Below are positions 1 through 35,373 of a DNA stretch of 64,000 bases, piece by piece; positions within the stretch are counted from its first letter, which is position 1, and each line of letters begins with the position of its first letter. Below the pieces are notes generated by a model. That model ran no database searches. It was not told the DNA's origin and was given only the letters and a program-made list of their open reading frames with translations. The translations under genes were made by a program, and so were the position numbers. The stretch is from Leptospira weilii. Lineage in GTDB: Bacteria; Spirochaetota; Leptospiria; Leptospirales; Leptospiraceae. The stretch covers positions 1-64,000 of the forward strand of contig NZ_CP040841.1 in assembly GCF_006874765.1 (NCBI RefSeq), written 5' to 3'.

Positions 1-1582
<1,582 letters not shown>

Positions 1583-1588
1583 CTCCCT

Positions 1589-1620
1589 AATGTCGCTTAA
1601 CAATATTATTAAGCGACATT
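1589..1620. repeat. Perfect 12-bp inverted repeat, 8-nt spacer
   Basis: The arms AATGTCGCTTAA (1589-1600) and TTAAGCGACATT (1609-1620) are exact reverse complements separated by CAATATTA. It starts 7 bp after the parB stop. It could be a parS/iteron site or part of a transcription end; no T-run follows, which argues against a simple terminator. Confidence 0.7.
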
Positions 1621-1705
1621 AAAGTACATACAAGTACTTAGCATAAGAAATTTCTAAAAATAAAAGGAAATGAACCAATGGGATTGACAAACTCTGCCCA
1701 CAATC

Positions 1706-1744
<39 letters not shown>

Positions 1745-1792
1745 GAAATTCAGATCCAAAATGATTTGGGTCGGAAACGTATTTTTATTTGG

Positions 1793-1834
<42 letters not shown>

Positions 1835-1880
1835 TTCCCGAAGGAATGTTGTTGGATGAGACATAGGTATCATTATGTCG

Positions 1881-1930
<50 letters not shown>

Positions 1931-1956
1931 CATAAGGAGAGTCCCGAAAGAGAAAG

Positions 1957-2847
<891 letters not shown>

Positions 2848-2854
2848 AAAAAGC

Positions 2855-5386
<2,532 letters not shown>

Positions 5387-5396
5387 TCAGGAGTTT

Positions 5397-6269
<873 letters not shown>

Positions 6270-6367
6270 AATCTGGATTTTTTGTTTTCTCCAAACTTGT
6301 GGTGTTCTACGAGTTTTGGGAAAAGTGCTTACAGTTTTTGGCTCAGATCTTGTCCTAGAACACTCAA

Positions 6368-6469
6368 GTCGTTGAAAAATTCCAGAGCGGAATTAAAAAA
6401 ACCGCTCTAATCGCGCGTTTCAATGAAACGGAAACAGAAGGGAAATTAATTTTTCAACAACTCTATTAG
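6368..6469 (+). pseudogene. Decayed fragment of a repeated leptospiral coding family (VVEKF type)
   Basis: In one frame this stretch reads VVEKFQSGIKKTALIARFNE and on to LIFQQLY before a TAG. The same pattern (VVEKFRDSINKTASNVHFNE ... LIFQKLY) recurs on the minus strand at 51088-51345. No start codon or full-length frame is present here. It is part of a 301-bp gap between metF and mqnD whose remaining bases hold no clear gene. Origin of the family is unknown to me. Confidence 0.5.
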
Positions 6470-6570
6470 AATTGTGTTAATTAAGGATAAGTAACGTTAT
6501 GGGGAATTGCTCATCGCTACTTTTGCGGTATTCACAGGTTGTTTACACAATTTAGAGGACACACTTCGCT

Positions 6571-7401
<831 letters not shown>

Positions 7402-7785
7402 AACTCTTGTTCGCCTATAGGATCATTTTTCATCTTTGGTCGGAAAAGAAAAGTCTCTTCTTACAATTTGTAAATTTCTGTTCGATCCGAAAGAACGATT
7501 GTTGGTCGGGCAGAATTTTCATCATCCGATCGTCGGATGAAAAACGAAGCTTGAGCGTCGGCAGATTTGTCATCTATTTTATTTGTTCGTTGTGTTTTCC
7601 CTGTGCTTGATCGTTCTGACAATTTCATAAGCTTTATATGGAGTGTTTTTTCGAAATAAGAGTTCCTTTCAAAGCCCCAAAGTGATAGAAACTTTTAGAT
7701 GTCTCGGAAAAATATGTTTGTTTGATCTTTTTATGAAAAAAAATCGTTCTCTAAATCTTTAGTTCCGATTTACTGAAAACAATCT
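7402..7785. promoter_or_regulatory. Divergent intergenic region with operator-like palindrome
   Basis: This 384-bp gap separates mqnD (minus) from the HAD gene (plus). A palindrome with 8-bp arms TCATCCGA/TCGGATGA around TCG lies at 7522-7540 and could bind a dimeric regulator. A 67-codon frame at 7407-7610 has no family look and was not called. Promoters for both genes are expected here, but I could not fix -35/-10 boxes. Confidence 0.4.
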
Positions 7786-8616
<831 letters not shown>

Positions 8617-8646
<30 letters not shown>

Positions 8647-8823
8647 GGTTATGTCGCAACTTTTGCACATACCATTGTAACAACTCAAGTCTTCTGTTTC
8701 GGAACCGGAAGGTTTGCCGACCAATTCCCGGACTACAGACAACAGAGGAAAGAAAAGCCGAACCGCCGTTAGGCTGACAACCGTATATACAATCCAATTT
8801 TGCGTCTGAATGTCCAAGTGCAT
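8617..8823 (-). CDS. Small cysteine-tailed membrane protein, divergent from hemA
   Basis: I chose the internal ATG at 8823, giving 68 residues; a longer frame to 8895 would run into the hemA promoter. The protein has one hydrophobic segment (about residues 10-30, IVYTVVSLTAVRLFFPLLSV) followed by a short soluble tail with C-x4-C-x2-C (CYNGMCKSC). The layout resembles small Cys-rich membrane proteins associated with iron transport (FeoB-associated type), but similarity is too weak to name it. It faces hemA across 109 bp that hold the hem-box, so it may share HemR control. It may bind a metal; that is inference. Confidence 0.6.
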
Positions 8824-8878
8824 AGGTCCAAATTGAAAATCAGTCTCAATAAAGTCAATAAAAACTTTTTTGAAAGAA

Positions 8879-8919
8879 TGACACTTCTTTGACAATCAGA
8901 ACTTTAAAACTGGTATAGT
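8879..8919 (+). promoter_or_regulatory. hem-box and promoter of the heme operon
   Basis: TGACA at 8879-8883 and TGACA at 8890-8894 are separated by exactly six bases (CTTCTT), matching the HemR-binding hem-box TGACA-N6-TGACA known from Leptospira. The second half-site forms a perfect -35 (TTGACA, 8889-8894), and TATAGT at 8914-8919 is a good -10 with a slightly long 19-bp spacer. The box lies 38 bp before the hemA ATG. Overlap with -35 fits direct contact of an OmpR-type activator with RNA polymerase. HemR is reported to activate this operon; the regulator itself is encoded six genes downstream. Confidence 0.8.
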
Positions 8920-8930
8920 TTGTTTATCGA

Positions 8931-14570
<5,640 letters not shown>

Positions 14571-14571
14571 A

Positions 14572-17622
<3,051 letters not shown>

Positions 17623-17727
17623 AATGAAATATCCGGTTTTCGGTCGAAAAGTCGTCCAAAAAATTATGAGTAAGGAATGACGGTTTTAACAAACAAAAAT
17701 TGTCGCTTATCGTGGGGAAGGCCTATT

Positions 17728-18678
<951 letters not shown>

Positions 18679-18691
18679 AATCGGTTTATTT

Positions 18692-18709
18692 TAAAACCGG
18701 CGGTTTTTT
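18692..18709 (+). terminator. Possible intrinsic terminator after the DUF5683-like gene
   Basis: AAAACC-GGC-GGTTTT forms a short hairpin followed by TT, 14 bp after the stop codon. A second overlapping hairpin (CGGTTT...AAACCG) precedes it. The stem is weak in GC, so read-through into hemG is possible. Confidence 0.4.
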
Positions 18710-18779
18710 AGAAAATAGAATCCGTTTTGATTTCCGGATTGCTGATTTACAATCTTTTGATTTCTACAAAAATGGGCCG

Positions 18780-20063
<1,284 letters not shown>

Positions 20064-20070
20064 TTTTCGC

Positions 20071-21171
<1,101 letters not shown>

Positions 21172-21184
21172 GAAAAGTACACCT

Positions 21185-22282
<1,098 letters not shown>

Positions 22283-22409
22283 GAGCTTACTTTTGTTTTT
22301 TCGTTGGGACTACAGCTAAGGGTGCAATCATTTCACCCCGAATAGTACTAAGAAGTCAAGACAGGTTAACAGCCCTACCCTACCTACGCAATTCAGTTTT
22401 TAACGTTGC

Positions 22410-22441
<32 letters not shown>

Positions 22442-22485
22442 TGCGCTTGTGTTTGTGCGATTCTGGCCCCGAGACTTCTTTTTTC

Positions 22486-24103
<1,618 letters not shown>

Positions 24104-24133
24104 TACGGTTCTTTAAACGGAAAAAATAAACAT

Positions 24134-24736
24134 ATGAAACTCGTTATTATTGCAGGTCCACATCGTAAGGTTTCTCAGTCGGCCAAGGTCGCAAATTGGA
24201 TGGGAAACCGTCTCGAGGCGTTTGGCCATCGGACTTGGATTCTCGATCTCGGTAAACATAAACTTCCGATATGGGACGATACTTTTTGGGATGGGGGAGA
24301 TGATTGGGATCGGATTTGGAGACCGATCGAATCCGAGCTCAAAGACGCCGACGCTTTTATTTTTGTAACGCCGGAATATTCCGGAATGGCTTCTCCCGGT
24401 TTGAAAAATTTTCTTCTTTATTGTAATTCGACTTTACTCGGCCATAAGCCGGTTTTAATAGGCGCCGTTTCCGCGGGCAGAGGCGGCGCGTATCCGATTG
24501 CGGAACTTAGAATGAGCAGTTATAAGAATACGAAACTTTGTTATATTCCGGAACATATCATTGTTCGGGACGCCGAACATGTTCTTAACGGTCCCGAGCC
24601 CGCTAGTAAGGAAGATTCTTATATCAGGGATCGAATCGACTTCGCCCTTAAAATTCTCGTGAGTTACGGAGAGGCTTTGAAAACCGTTCGTGATTCCGGT
24701 GTGACGGTTAAAAAAGAATTCTTAAACGGGATGTGA
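24134..24736 (+). CDS. NADPH-dependent FMN reductase-family protein
   Basis: A 200-residue flavodoxin-like oxidoreductase. It has LVIIAGPHRKVSQSAKVANW for the FMN phosphate loop, the family block FIFVTPEYSGMASPGLKNFLLYC (usual TPEYNxSxPGxLKN), and IGAVSAGRGGAYPIAELR. Such proteins reduce FMN, quinones or chromate using NAD(P)H. It follows parB by 30 bp in the same direction. The substrate cannot be inferred. Confidence 0.85.
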   Translation: MKLVIIAGPHRKVSQSAKVANWMGNRLEAFGHRTWILDLGKHKLPIWDDTFWDGGDDWDRIWRPIESELKDADAFIFVTPEYSGMASPGLKNFLLYCNSTLLGHKPVLIGAVSAGRGGAYPIAELRMSSYKNTKLCYIPEHIIVRDAEHVLNGPEPASKEDSYIRDRIDFALKILVSYGEALKTVRDSGVTVKKEFLNGM

Positions 24737-25037
24737 GGCGAATGATAGGCAAGCCTTCGTTGTTTGCCGTTTGTAAATTCGTCGTTACCGAAGAGCTGTC
24801 GGGCAGAAAACAGAATTATAGATCCGAGAGGTCCCTTGGTAAAAGACGAATCCTAACTTTCTAAAAACTCCGATCGGTGTTTGGAGAGGAATTTTATCAG
24901 TTGGTCGGGGCTTTTTGTAGAACCCGCAGGTTTTTATGAAAGTCCGTCCCGAAAACTTTAGAGAAATCAGCTGTAATCGTTCCATAAGTTTGTAGTAAAA
25001 CATAGGTTCTCACAGAGAAATCTCCTTTGGTAGTTTA
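24737..25037. other. Gene-free stretch before repeat copy A
   Basis: No credible gene is seen in these 301 bp. A 72-codon frame at 24785-25003 has no family look and no ribosome site. The DNA may be decayed coding sequence. Confidence 0.4.
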
Positions 25038-25481
25038 ACGTGAGTTCGACGTAACAAAATGCGAAAGCGGTTATTATGTTGCGATCCGTAGAGAGCCGTA
25101 ACCAACCCCACAAATTAAGAAGGCTTTTGGGATGATAAGATCAAAAACTGATATTTTTCAAGTGTTCCGACAAGAATGAGACTTTTTACTTGCAAAAAAT
25201 ATGATTTTCTGATAGAGAAAAATCTCCCGAGCCTTTCCGCCTCCAGGCTCAATGATTTGCTCCCTACGGGTCGCTCATCACCCCACCACCCAAAAATCAG
25301 GGTGGGGCCCGATCGCTTCACAGAGGATTTGTCGGAATTCCGACAGATTTATCTTCGGATCCGAGTATTTGTGGGTCGCGTTGAAGAAACTCAGGCACAA
25401 CGCTTCCTATGGGTCGCGTTGTGGTAGAGAGCAACACTTTAGTTTCTGATTCGTCCAAACTTTCAACCGTCGAACTCACGT
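25038..25481. repeat. MITE-like element, copy A
   Basis: A 444-bp non-coding element with perfect terminal inverted repeats ACGTGAGTTCGACG / CGTCGAACTCACGT. Internal sequence is closely shared with copy B (26984-27569), including the AAATATGATTTTCTGATAGAG block and one and a half 38-bp units GCTTCCTATGGGTCGCGTTG. It has no obvious flanking target duplication (GTTTA left, TAAGA right), so one end may have recombined. No transposase is present. Confidence 0.75.
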
Positions 25482-25570
25482 TAAGATGAACTCCAAATCA
25501 ATTCCTTTCGTTTTTCGTTGAGAAAGTCTTACATTTTACCGTTTTTTGTCATTGACCTTCTTTTTGGTTT

Positions 25571-26757
<1,187 letters not shown>

Positions 26758-26983
26758 ATCATGAAATTAATATGCATTCGTCTGTATGCGATTTTTTAAT
26801 AAAGAAGGAAATCTTTTTAGGTCGGTTTAAAAAATGAATCAAATGGGGATCCCCGCCGACGGAATCTTTTTTAAAGAAGGTGAGATGAATAACGCGATGT
26901 ATGCACTCCTTTAAAGGCGATTTTGGGTTGTCAGATCGCAATGATTGAGAATAAACAATAACTGGAGAAGTTTCTCTAATCAA

Positions 26984-27569
26984 ACGTGAGTTCGGCGTAA
27001 CAAAATGCGAAAGCGGTTATTATGTTGCGAGCCGTAGAGAGCCGTAACCAACCCCACAAATTAAGAAGGCTTTTGGGATCATAAGGATCAAAAACTGATA
27101 TTTTTCAAGTGTTCCGACAAGAATGAGACTTTTACTTGCAAAAAATATGATTTTCTGATAGAGAAAAATCTCCCGAGCCTTTCCGCCTCCAGGCTCAATG
27201 ATTTACTCCCTACGGGTCGCTCATCACCCACCACCCAAAAATCAGGGTGGGGTAAGTTTCGCAGAGGATTTGTCGTAATTCCGACAAATTGATCTTGAGA
27301 TCATATTACTTGTGGGTAAGGTGATGGCTTCCTATGGGTCGCGTTGAAGAAACTCAGGCACAACGCTTCCTATGGGTCGCGTTGAAGAAACTCAGGCACA
27401 ACGCTTCCTATGGGTCGCGTTGAAGAAACTCAGGCACAACGCTTCCTATGGGTCGCGTTGAAGAAACTCAGGCACAACGCTTCCTATGGGTCGCGTTGTG
27501 GGTTGGTTATGTTAGAGAGCAACACTTTAGTTTCTGATTCGTCCAAACTTTCAACCGTCGAACTCACGT
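26984..27569. mobile_element. MITE-like element, copy B
   Basis: A 586-bp element with terminal inverted repeats ACGTGAGTTCG / CGAACTCACGT, flanked by a perfect 7-bp target duplication TAATCAA (26977-26983 and 27570-27576). It is nearly identical to copy A apart from extra 38-bp repeats. It carries no transposase, so it would need one supplied in trans. It sits inside the cyclic-nucleotide-binding pseudogene. Confidence 0.82.
27327..27498 (+). repeat. 38-bp tandem repeat inside copy B
   Basis: GCTTCCTATGGGTCGCGTTG begins at 27327, 27365, 27403, 27441 and 27479, an exact 38-bp period over four full units and a partial fifth. Units are essentially identical, pointing to recent slippage or unequal exchange. 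The period is not a multiple of three, so it is not coding. Confidence 0.92.
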
Positions 27570-27676
27570 TAATCAAGAATCCGGATTTTTCCGCCAAAAT
27601 AGTTCGAATTCTTGCCGATCGTTTGGCAAATACCGATAAACTTCTCGGTTCGACATTGGAAGAATTTTGCAAGTAA

Positions 27677-27933
27677 GCGCGCAAGATTTTGAAAATGTCA
27701 TCGTCGTCAATTCGTATCCGTAAAGTACTGAGTTCCGGTTGTTTTTATCGAGAATGTCGTTGAGGTATTTTTCGTTTATTGTTTTTTCTATTTCCGTAAA
27801 ATGTAAAACGGAATGATCGTGTAAATGAAAGAACGAAAACGAATAGGAAAGTGAGGATGGGTTTGAAATAAATTGGATTTTCCTTGAAATTAATGTTTGA
27901 AGTAGGTTATAATTTTACATTAAATTGTCTCGT
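27677..27933. other. AT-rich spacer upstream of the SDR gene
   Basis: No gene is seen. The last 60 bp are strongly AT-rich (TTATAATTTTACATTAAATTG) and probably contain the promoter for the short-chain dehydrogenase. Confidence 0.35.
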
Positions 27934-29207
<1,274 letters not shown>

Positions 29208-29229
29208 TCTGGGAGGAAAACCCTCACAA

Positions 29230-30501
<1,272 letters not shown>

Positions 30502-30602
30502 GAAATAAGTTTTTATTAGCGATTTCGTTCCTCCTTTCCTGCTTTTTTGTTTTCATATCCTTCTATGCTCTGAAGTATATTCAATACGAACCAATAGAGG
30601 CG

Positions 30603-30959
30603 ATGTCCGTATCTAACAATTTCTTAAATCTAATGATGACAAATAAACTCGATCAAGCATATGCGTTAACGAATGAAAATGCGATTGTAGGAACGACGTT
30701 TGACAGGTTTCAAATTAAGGTTCGCCAAGAATTAGATACAGATTTCTTAAAAAATAAGAATTGCGATTTTGAAATCAAAGCAGTCAACCCAAAACAAACC
30801 TATAGAACCAGATTGAGCCGCTATCTGAATGGGAGTAAGGCTGAAGCGGATCTGTTAAACGTAGAATATTATCCTTGTGAGGTTCCGTTTCAAATTTCAC
30901 TTCGATTGAATCGAAACGGGAATTGGAAAGTGATCAATTTTCAATCTCATGCAGACTGA
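30603..30959 (+). CDS. Hypothetical protein, start codon uncertain (possibly 5'-damaged)
   Basis: From the first ATG there are 118 residues with no recognised family. The open frame extends upstream to a stop at 30489 and there reads NKFLLAISFLLSCFFVFISF, a clear signal/membrane segment, but that part holds no ATG, GTG or TTG. Either a rare start is used near 30504-30507 or the original start was mutated. From 30603 the product would lose its export signal. It directly follows ndh. Confidence 0.55.
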   Translation: MSVSNNFLNLMMTNKLDQAYALTNENAIVGTTFDRFQIKVRQELDTDFLKNKNCDFEIKAVNPKQTYRTRLSRYLNGSKAEADLLNVEYYPCEVPFQISLRLNRNGNWKVINFQSHAD

Positions 30960-31009
30960 AAATTATTTGAACGAAGACACTTTAAATATTCATTAACTAT
31001 CATACTTTT

Positions 31010-31109
31010 ATTACTGATCTCTATAAAATAGAGTGTCTAAAATTCTGCGTCTCTAAACGTGTGATTTGTGCTCAAATTAACGGTACTCTATTTTATAGAA
31101 ATCAGTAAT
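31010..31109. repeat. 100-bp element with 25-bp inverted repeats
   Basis: The left arm (31010-31034) and right arm (31085-31109) are reverse complements at 24 of 25 positions (ATTACTGATCTCTATAAAAT...), separated by 50 bp. A similar end TTACTGATTTCTATAAAGAGT occurs at 50828-50848, indicating a small dispersed repeat family. It lies between the preceding hypothetical gene and vapC and could also end transcription from both sides. Confidence 0.75.
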
Positions 31110-31115
31110 ATGAAT

Positions 31116-31505
31116 TCAGGAGCGTTCCTTTACAAGTTTGAGCCCGGTTATCTTTGCGATCTTGGAGAATATTTTATCTTCGGTGATAAGATGCCCGCCT
31201 AGTTCCAACGCGCACTGGCAGATGTGTGCGTCTGCGATCGAAACGGACAAACCTTTGGAATAGAGTTTGGATCGTAATAGTCCCGTCTTAAACCAAGATT
31301 CGATTTCATTTCCGCAGAGAGGTAAATCTTCGAAAAAATCCTTCATCAAAGATTGGTCCGATTTAGAACGAATTCCGCTCAGAAGTTCTGCGGCAACGAT
31401 CGGAGAAAGATACGCTCTTCCCTCTTTGATGGCGTCGTCTATGGTTTCATTTCCGACTTTGAAGTAACTGATAAAATTGGAAGTATCAACGACGAGTGCG
31501 CTCAC
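31116..31505 (-). CDS. vapC: VapC-type PIN-domain toxin
   Basis: A 129-residue PIN-domain ribonuclease. The acidic active-site residues are visible: Asp in VVDTSNF (residue 7), Glu in AAELLSG, Asp in SIADAHI and Asp in TEDKIF. Members cleave RNA and are kept inactive by a bound antitoxin. Its start overlaps the antitoxin gene by 20 bp, the usual antitoxin-first arrangement. Confidence 0.88.
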   Translation of the reverse strand: MSALVVDTSNFISYFKVGNETIDDAIKEGRAYLSPIVAAELLSGIRSKSDQSLMKDFFEDLPLCGNEIESWFKTGLLRSKLYSKGLSVSIADAHICQCALELGGHLITEDKIFSKIAKITGLKLVKERS

Positions 31506-31698
31506 GGCTCGTATCCAAATCGATTTGGATTTTTCCTTTGAGTTTTTGTGCTTTGTCGTAAGCTCTGCTTCTTTTGAGTAGTTCGAGTCCCATCACGATC
31601 GTTTCGGTAATTCCCTTTCCCGTGACAAGCCTGGCTTCTCTTAAGAGATTTTCGGGAAGATTCGCGGTGATCCGTTTGTCGTGCGTTTGAGCGATCAT
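31486..31698 (-). CDS. vapB: VapB-type antitoxin
   Basis: A 70-residue antitoxin with a ribbon-helix-helix-like N-terminal part (KRITANLPENLLREARLVTG) for DNA binding and autoregulation, and a charged, flexible C-terminus (QIDLDTSRERTRR) that would wrap the toxin. It is the first gene of the pair, with promoter expected just beyond 31700. Confidence 0.82.
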   Translation of the reverse strand: MIAQTHDKRITANLPENLLREARLVTGKGITETIVMGLELLKRSRAYDKAQKLKGKIQIDLDTSRERTRR

Positions 31699-31775
31699 AC
31701 TTAGGTCTGTATCGGGATACAGACGAATGTCAATTAAAATCGAGTTTATAAAAACCGAAAAAACGATTTAAGAAT

Positions 31776-32396
31776 TTAAGGAATACTTAGATATCCGCAA
31801 AATCGAAATCCTTTTTTGGTCCGAATAAAAGTAAATATTCTCTGATCCCCTTCCGATCCGAAAATTGATTCTCGAACCGTTACTGAAACAGTATAGACCT
31901 TTGTAGAACTAAGTTCTTTTTTTGAAAGAATACAGGAACGATTGAATTGATTCAGATTTGCATCATCCGGATAGATCTTATAGATGCTTAGATTTAGGGG
32001 TTTTGTTTTTATCTCAGCATTTAAAAATAGATTCCTGTTTTTTTCCAAAAAGGTATCAATTGGTATATAGGAAGGATCGGAATCAAACCTATCGGAATTC
32101 AAATCCTGAAATTTTTCTAATTGGGATTCTTCTTCCGGGATGTTGGTCAGACATTCCGGACAATAAATACAACTCGTAGAAAGCCTTTTTATTTCTTTGA
32201 GGTCATTTTCGAGAATCGAATTCGCAAATTGGATCCATACTTTTTGTATTTCCGATTCAGGATCAGATCCGGTTTGATTTTTTGAATCGATAGAATCCGG
32301 AATCTTATTCAAATTCGGTTTGTAGAATATCGAAAAACCGGCGATTGAGATCGTCAGCGAAAATAAAAGAATCTGGATTTTATATTTTTTCATCAT
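31776..32396 (-). CDS. Hypothetical exported protein next to repeat copy D
   Basis: A 206-residue protein with an N-terminal hydrophobic segment (IQILLFSLTISIAGFSIFY) that is a signal or anchor. The remainder is polar, with a Cys cluster C-x2-C-x2-C (CIYCPEC) near residues 74-80 and a C-terminal beta-like part. No family recognised. Repeat copy D ends five bases upstream of the ATG, so native promoter and ribosome site have been separated from the gene; only TAAAA remains in front. Confidence 0.65.
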   Translation of the reverse strand: MMKKYKIQILLFSLTISIAGFSIFYKPNLNKIPDSIDSKNQTGSDPESEIQKVWIQFANSILENDLKEIKRLSTSCIYCPECLTNIPEEESQLEKFQDLNSDRFDSDPSYIPIDTFLEKNRNLFLNAEIKTKPLNLSIYKIYPDDANLNQFNRSCILSKKELSSTKVYTVSVTVRESIFGSEGDQRIFTFIRTKKGFRFCGYLSIP

Positions 32397-32401
32397 TTTT
32401 A

Positions 32402-32559
32402 ATGTGAGTTCGGTATAAGAAAATTTTCTAAAAGCAGGGGTCTCTATTTTTAGGATTTATTCGTAAAATCGCGATTTGTTATAGTTCCCAGATTTTAAGA
32501 ATAGATTTACAAATTCCAACAGAAAAATGAATCATAAATTTTTTGTGCCAAACTCACAT
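32402..32559. mobile_element. MITE-like element, copy D (short)
   Basis: 158 bp with ends ATGTGAGTTCGG / CCAAACTCACAT and a 5-bp duplication TTTTA (32397-32401, 32560-32564). It shares only the ends with copies A and B, so most of the inside has been deleted or replaced. The right side of the gene on the minus strand begins immediately beyond it. Confidence 0.7.
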
Positions 32560-32654
32560 TTTTAGAAGTCGAGCAGCGAAATCTTTTGAATCGGAACAAG
32601 TCTAGAACTTATCTCAAAAACACCTTAGAATGATTGGAATCGGTGTTTTAAGTA

Positions 32655-32839
32655 ACGTGAGTTCGATATAACAAAATGAGAAAGCGATTGTAGCGGAAAT
32701 TCCGAAGGAATTGGAGCATTGAGTTAAAGCGCGGTCGCGAGCCGTTTTATCTATGAAATTCGCGAGCTGCGACGACCCATAGGGAGTCGTTGCACTTTAA
32801 TTTCTTATTCGCCAAAACTTTCAACCGCCGAACTCGCGT
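32655..32839. mobile_element. MITE-like element, copy C (internally deleted)
   Basis: 185 bp with ends ACGTGAGTTCGA / CCGAACTCGCGT and a 6-bp duplication TAAGTA (32649-32654, 32840-32845). It keeps the start (AACAAAATGAGAAAGCG) and the end (TTCGCCAAAACTTTCAACCG) of the family, with a shortened middle containing GACGACCCATAGGGAGTCG. It lies in a 666-bp gap, between 32396 and 33063, that has no gene. Confidence 0.78.
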
Positions 32840-33062
32840 TAAGTAAGTATTTTTGAGATAAATTCTATAAAAAAGGATTGGTTCGAATTCAATCGAGTTT
32901 ATAAAAACCGAAATGTTTGTTTGATAAGCAAAATCCTTCCCGATGTTCTTGTTTTTCTTTTTTCGGCAAAGGCTCTATGCGGGAAGGACGCAACGGAATG
33001 TTCTTCTTTCCCTTGAAAAAATTCTTGAATCCTTCTTTCTTATGTTGAGAATGCTCTTTAAT

Positions 33063-33873
<811 letters not shown>

Positions 33874-33875
33874 GC

Positions 33876-34303
<428 letters not shown>

Positions 34304-34342
34304 CAAGGCCTCTAAAAAAGATGGTAAAATGGAACCTATAGG

Positions 34343-34748
<406 letters not shown>

Positions 34749-34766
34749 CTGCTTCTCAAAGAACCT

Positions 34767-34788
34767 GAGTCGGTGTTTTTACCGACTC
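34767..34788 (+). terminator. Intrinsic terminator
   Basis: GAGTCGGT (34767-34774) pairs perfectly with ACCGACTC (34781-34788) around GTTTTT, followed by TTCCTCTTCTT. It lies 35 bp after the stop of the preceding gene. Confidence 0.68.
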
Positions 34789-34890
34789 TTCCTCTTCTTA
34801 TCACGAATTTCGAAAATCAAATTCTCTCTGATGCGAACATTCGAAACTCTCATGTTGTTTTTTAGTCGCTCTGGGAGTTCCCATAACGAA

Positions 34891-35095
34891 TGACTTTTGG
34901 TCTGCGAAAATATGATTTTACGATGGAGAAAATTCTCCCGAGTCATCTTTTTTGCCGATCATTCTTTAGAGGACAAGAGATGTTGCGAACAACTTTTCCC
35001 CAATGTAGATGGGATCGATTATTTTTTGAAAAAAATTGTCGTTCGAACGACGGGTTTATATCCATCCAAGCACTTGTGGTGGTTTAGACTATGAT
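34891..35095. repeat. Relic of the MITE-like family (copy E)
   Basis: 34891-34944 (TGACTTTTGGTCTGCGAAAATATGATTTTACGATGGAGAAAATTCTCCCGAG, read in parts) matches the interior of copies A and B around AAATATGATTTTCTGATAGAGAAAAATCTCCCGAG. The termini are gone. It sits in the 642-bp gap before the Kelch lipoprotein; the rest of that gap has no gene. Two short frames of 65 codons here are shadows. Confidence 0.5.
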
Positions 35096-35373
35096 AGGAA
35101 TGTTGTGTTAGAGTTTGGATGAAATGCTTTTGTGGTATGTGAGAACTTCCGAATGATTGTGTTTTATTCTAAAACATACTGGCGTTTAGGTACTTATTTT
35201 TATAGAGGCAAATAGAACAAGTTTTAAGGTCTTTTATCTAGGTTTGGAAATATTCACTTCAGTAGATTCACATCCAATGTAACGCTGTTGAATCTTTTTC
35301 GTTGACAGGAATTATTTGCCACTCTATTGGTTATACGGGGAAGTAGTCGTTCAACGAAGGGGTTCTCGCTTTT

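Larger units (their letters stand above)
26834..27676 (+). pseudogene. Cyclic-nucleotide-binding protein gene, frameshifted and split by repeat copy B
   Basis: The left part reads IPADGIFFKEGEMNNAMYALL, a typical cNMP-binding-domain start, then a TAA; dropping one T lets KGDFGLSDRN follow. A further in-frame piece ITGEVSLI ends at the element. Immediately after the element comes KNPDFSAKIVRILADRL and an end at 27676, matching the C-terminal helix of such proteins. Joining the flanks at the 7-bp duplication TAATCAA gives GEVSLIKNPDF in frame. The gene also seems to have lost an internal stretch between GEVSLI and KNPDF, so decay has several layers. Confidence 0.7.

Noticed and set aside
6416..6430. 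CGTTTCA-A-TGAAACG palindrome as a parS-like site
   Set aside because: It differs from the known parS core and lies within the decayed VVEKF coding fragment, whose other copy at 51 kb shows the same bases imperfectly; it is better explained as coding relic.
24785..25003. 72-codon minus-strand frame as a small gene
   Set aside because: No ribosome site, no family look, and it lies in decayed DNA next to an element.
27327..27498. 38-bp repeats as a CRISPR array
   Set aside because: The units are contiguous and identical with no spacers between them, and no cas genes are near.
27410..27676. 88-codon plus-strand frame as a gene
   Set aside because: Its first half is translated tandem repeat and element end; only the last ~35 codons are real sequence, and they belong to the split cyclic-nucleotide-binding gene.
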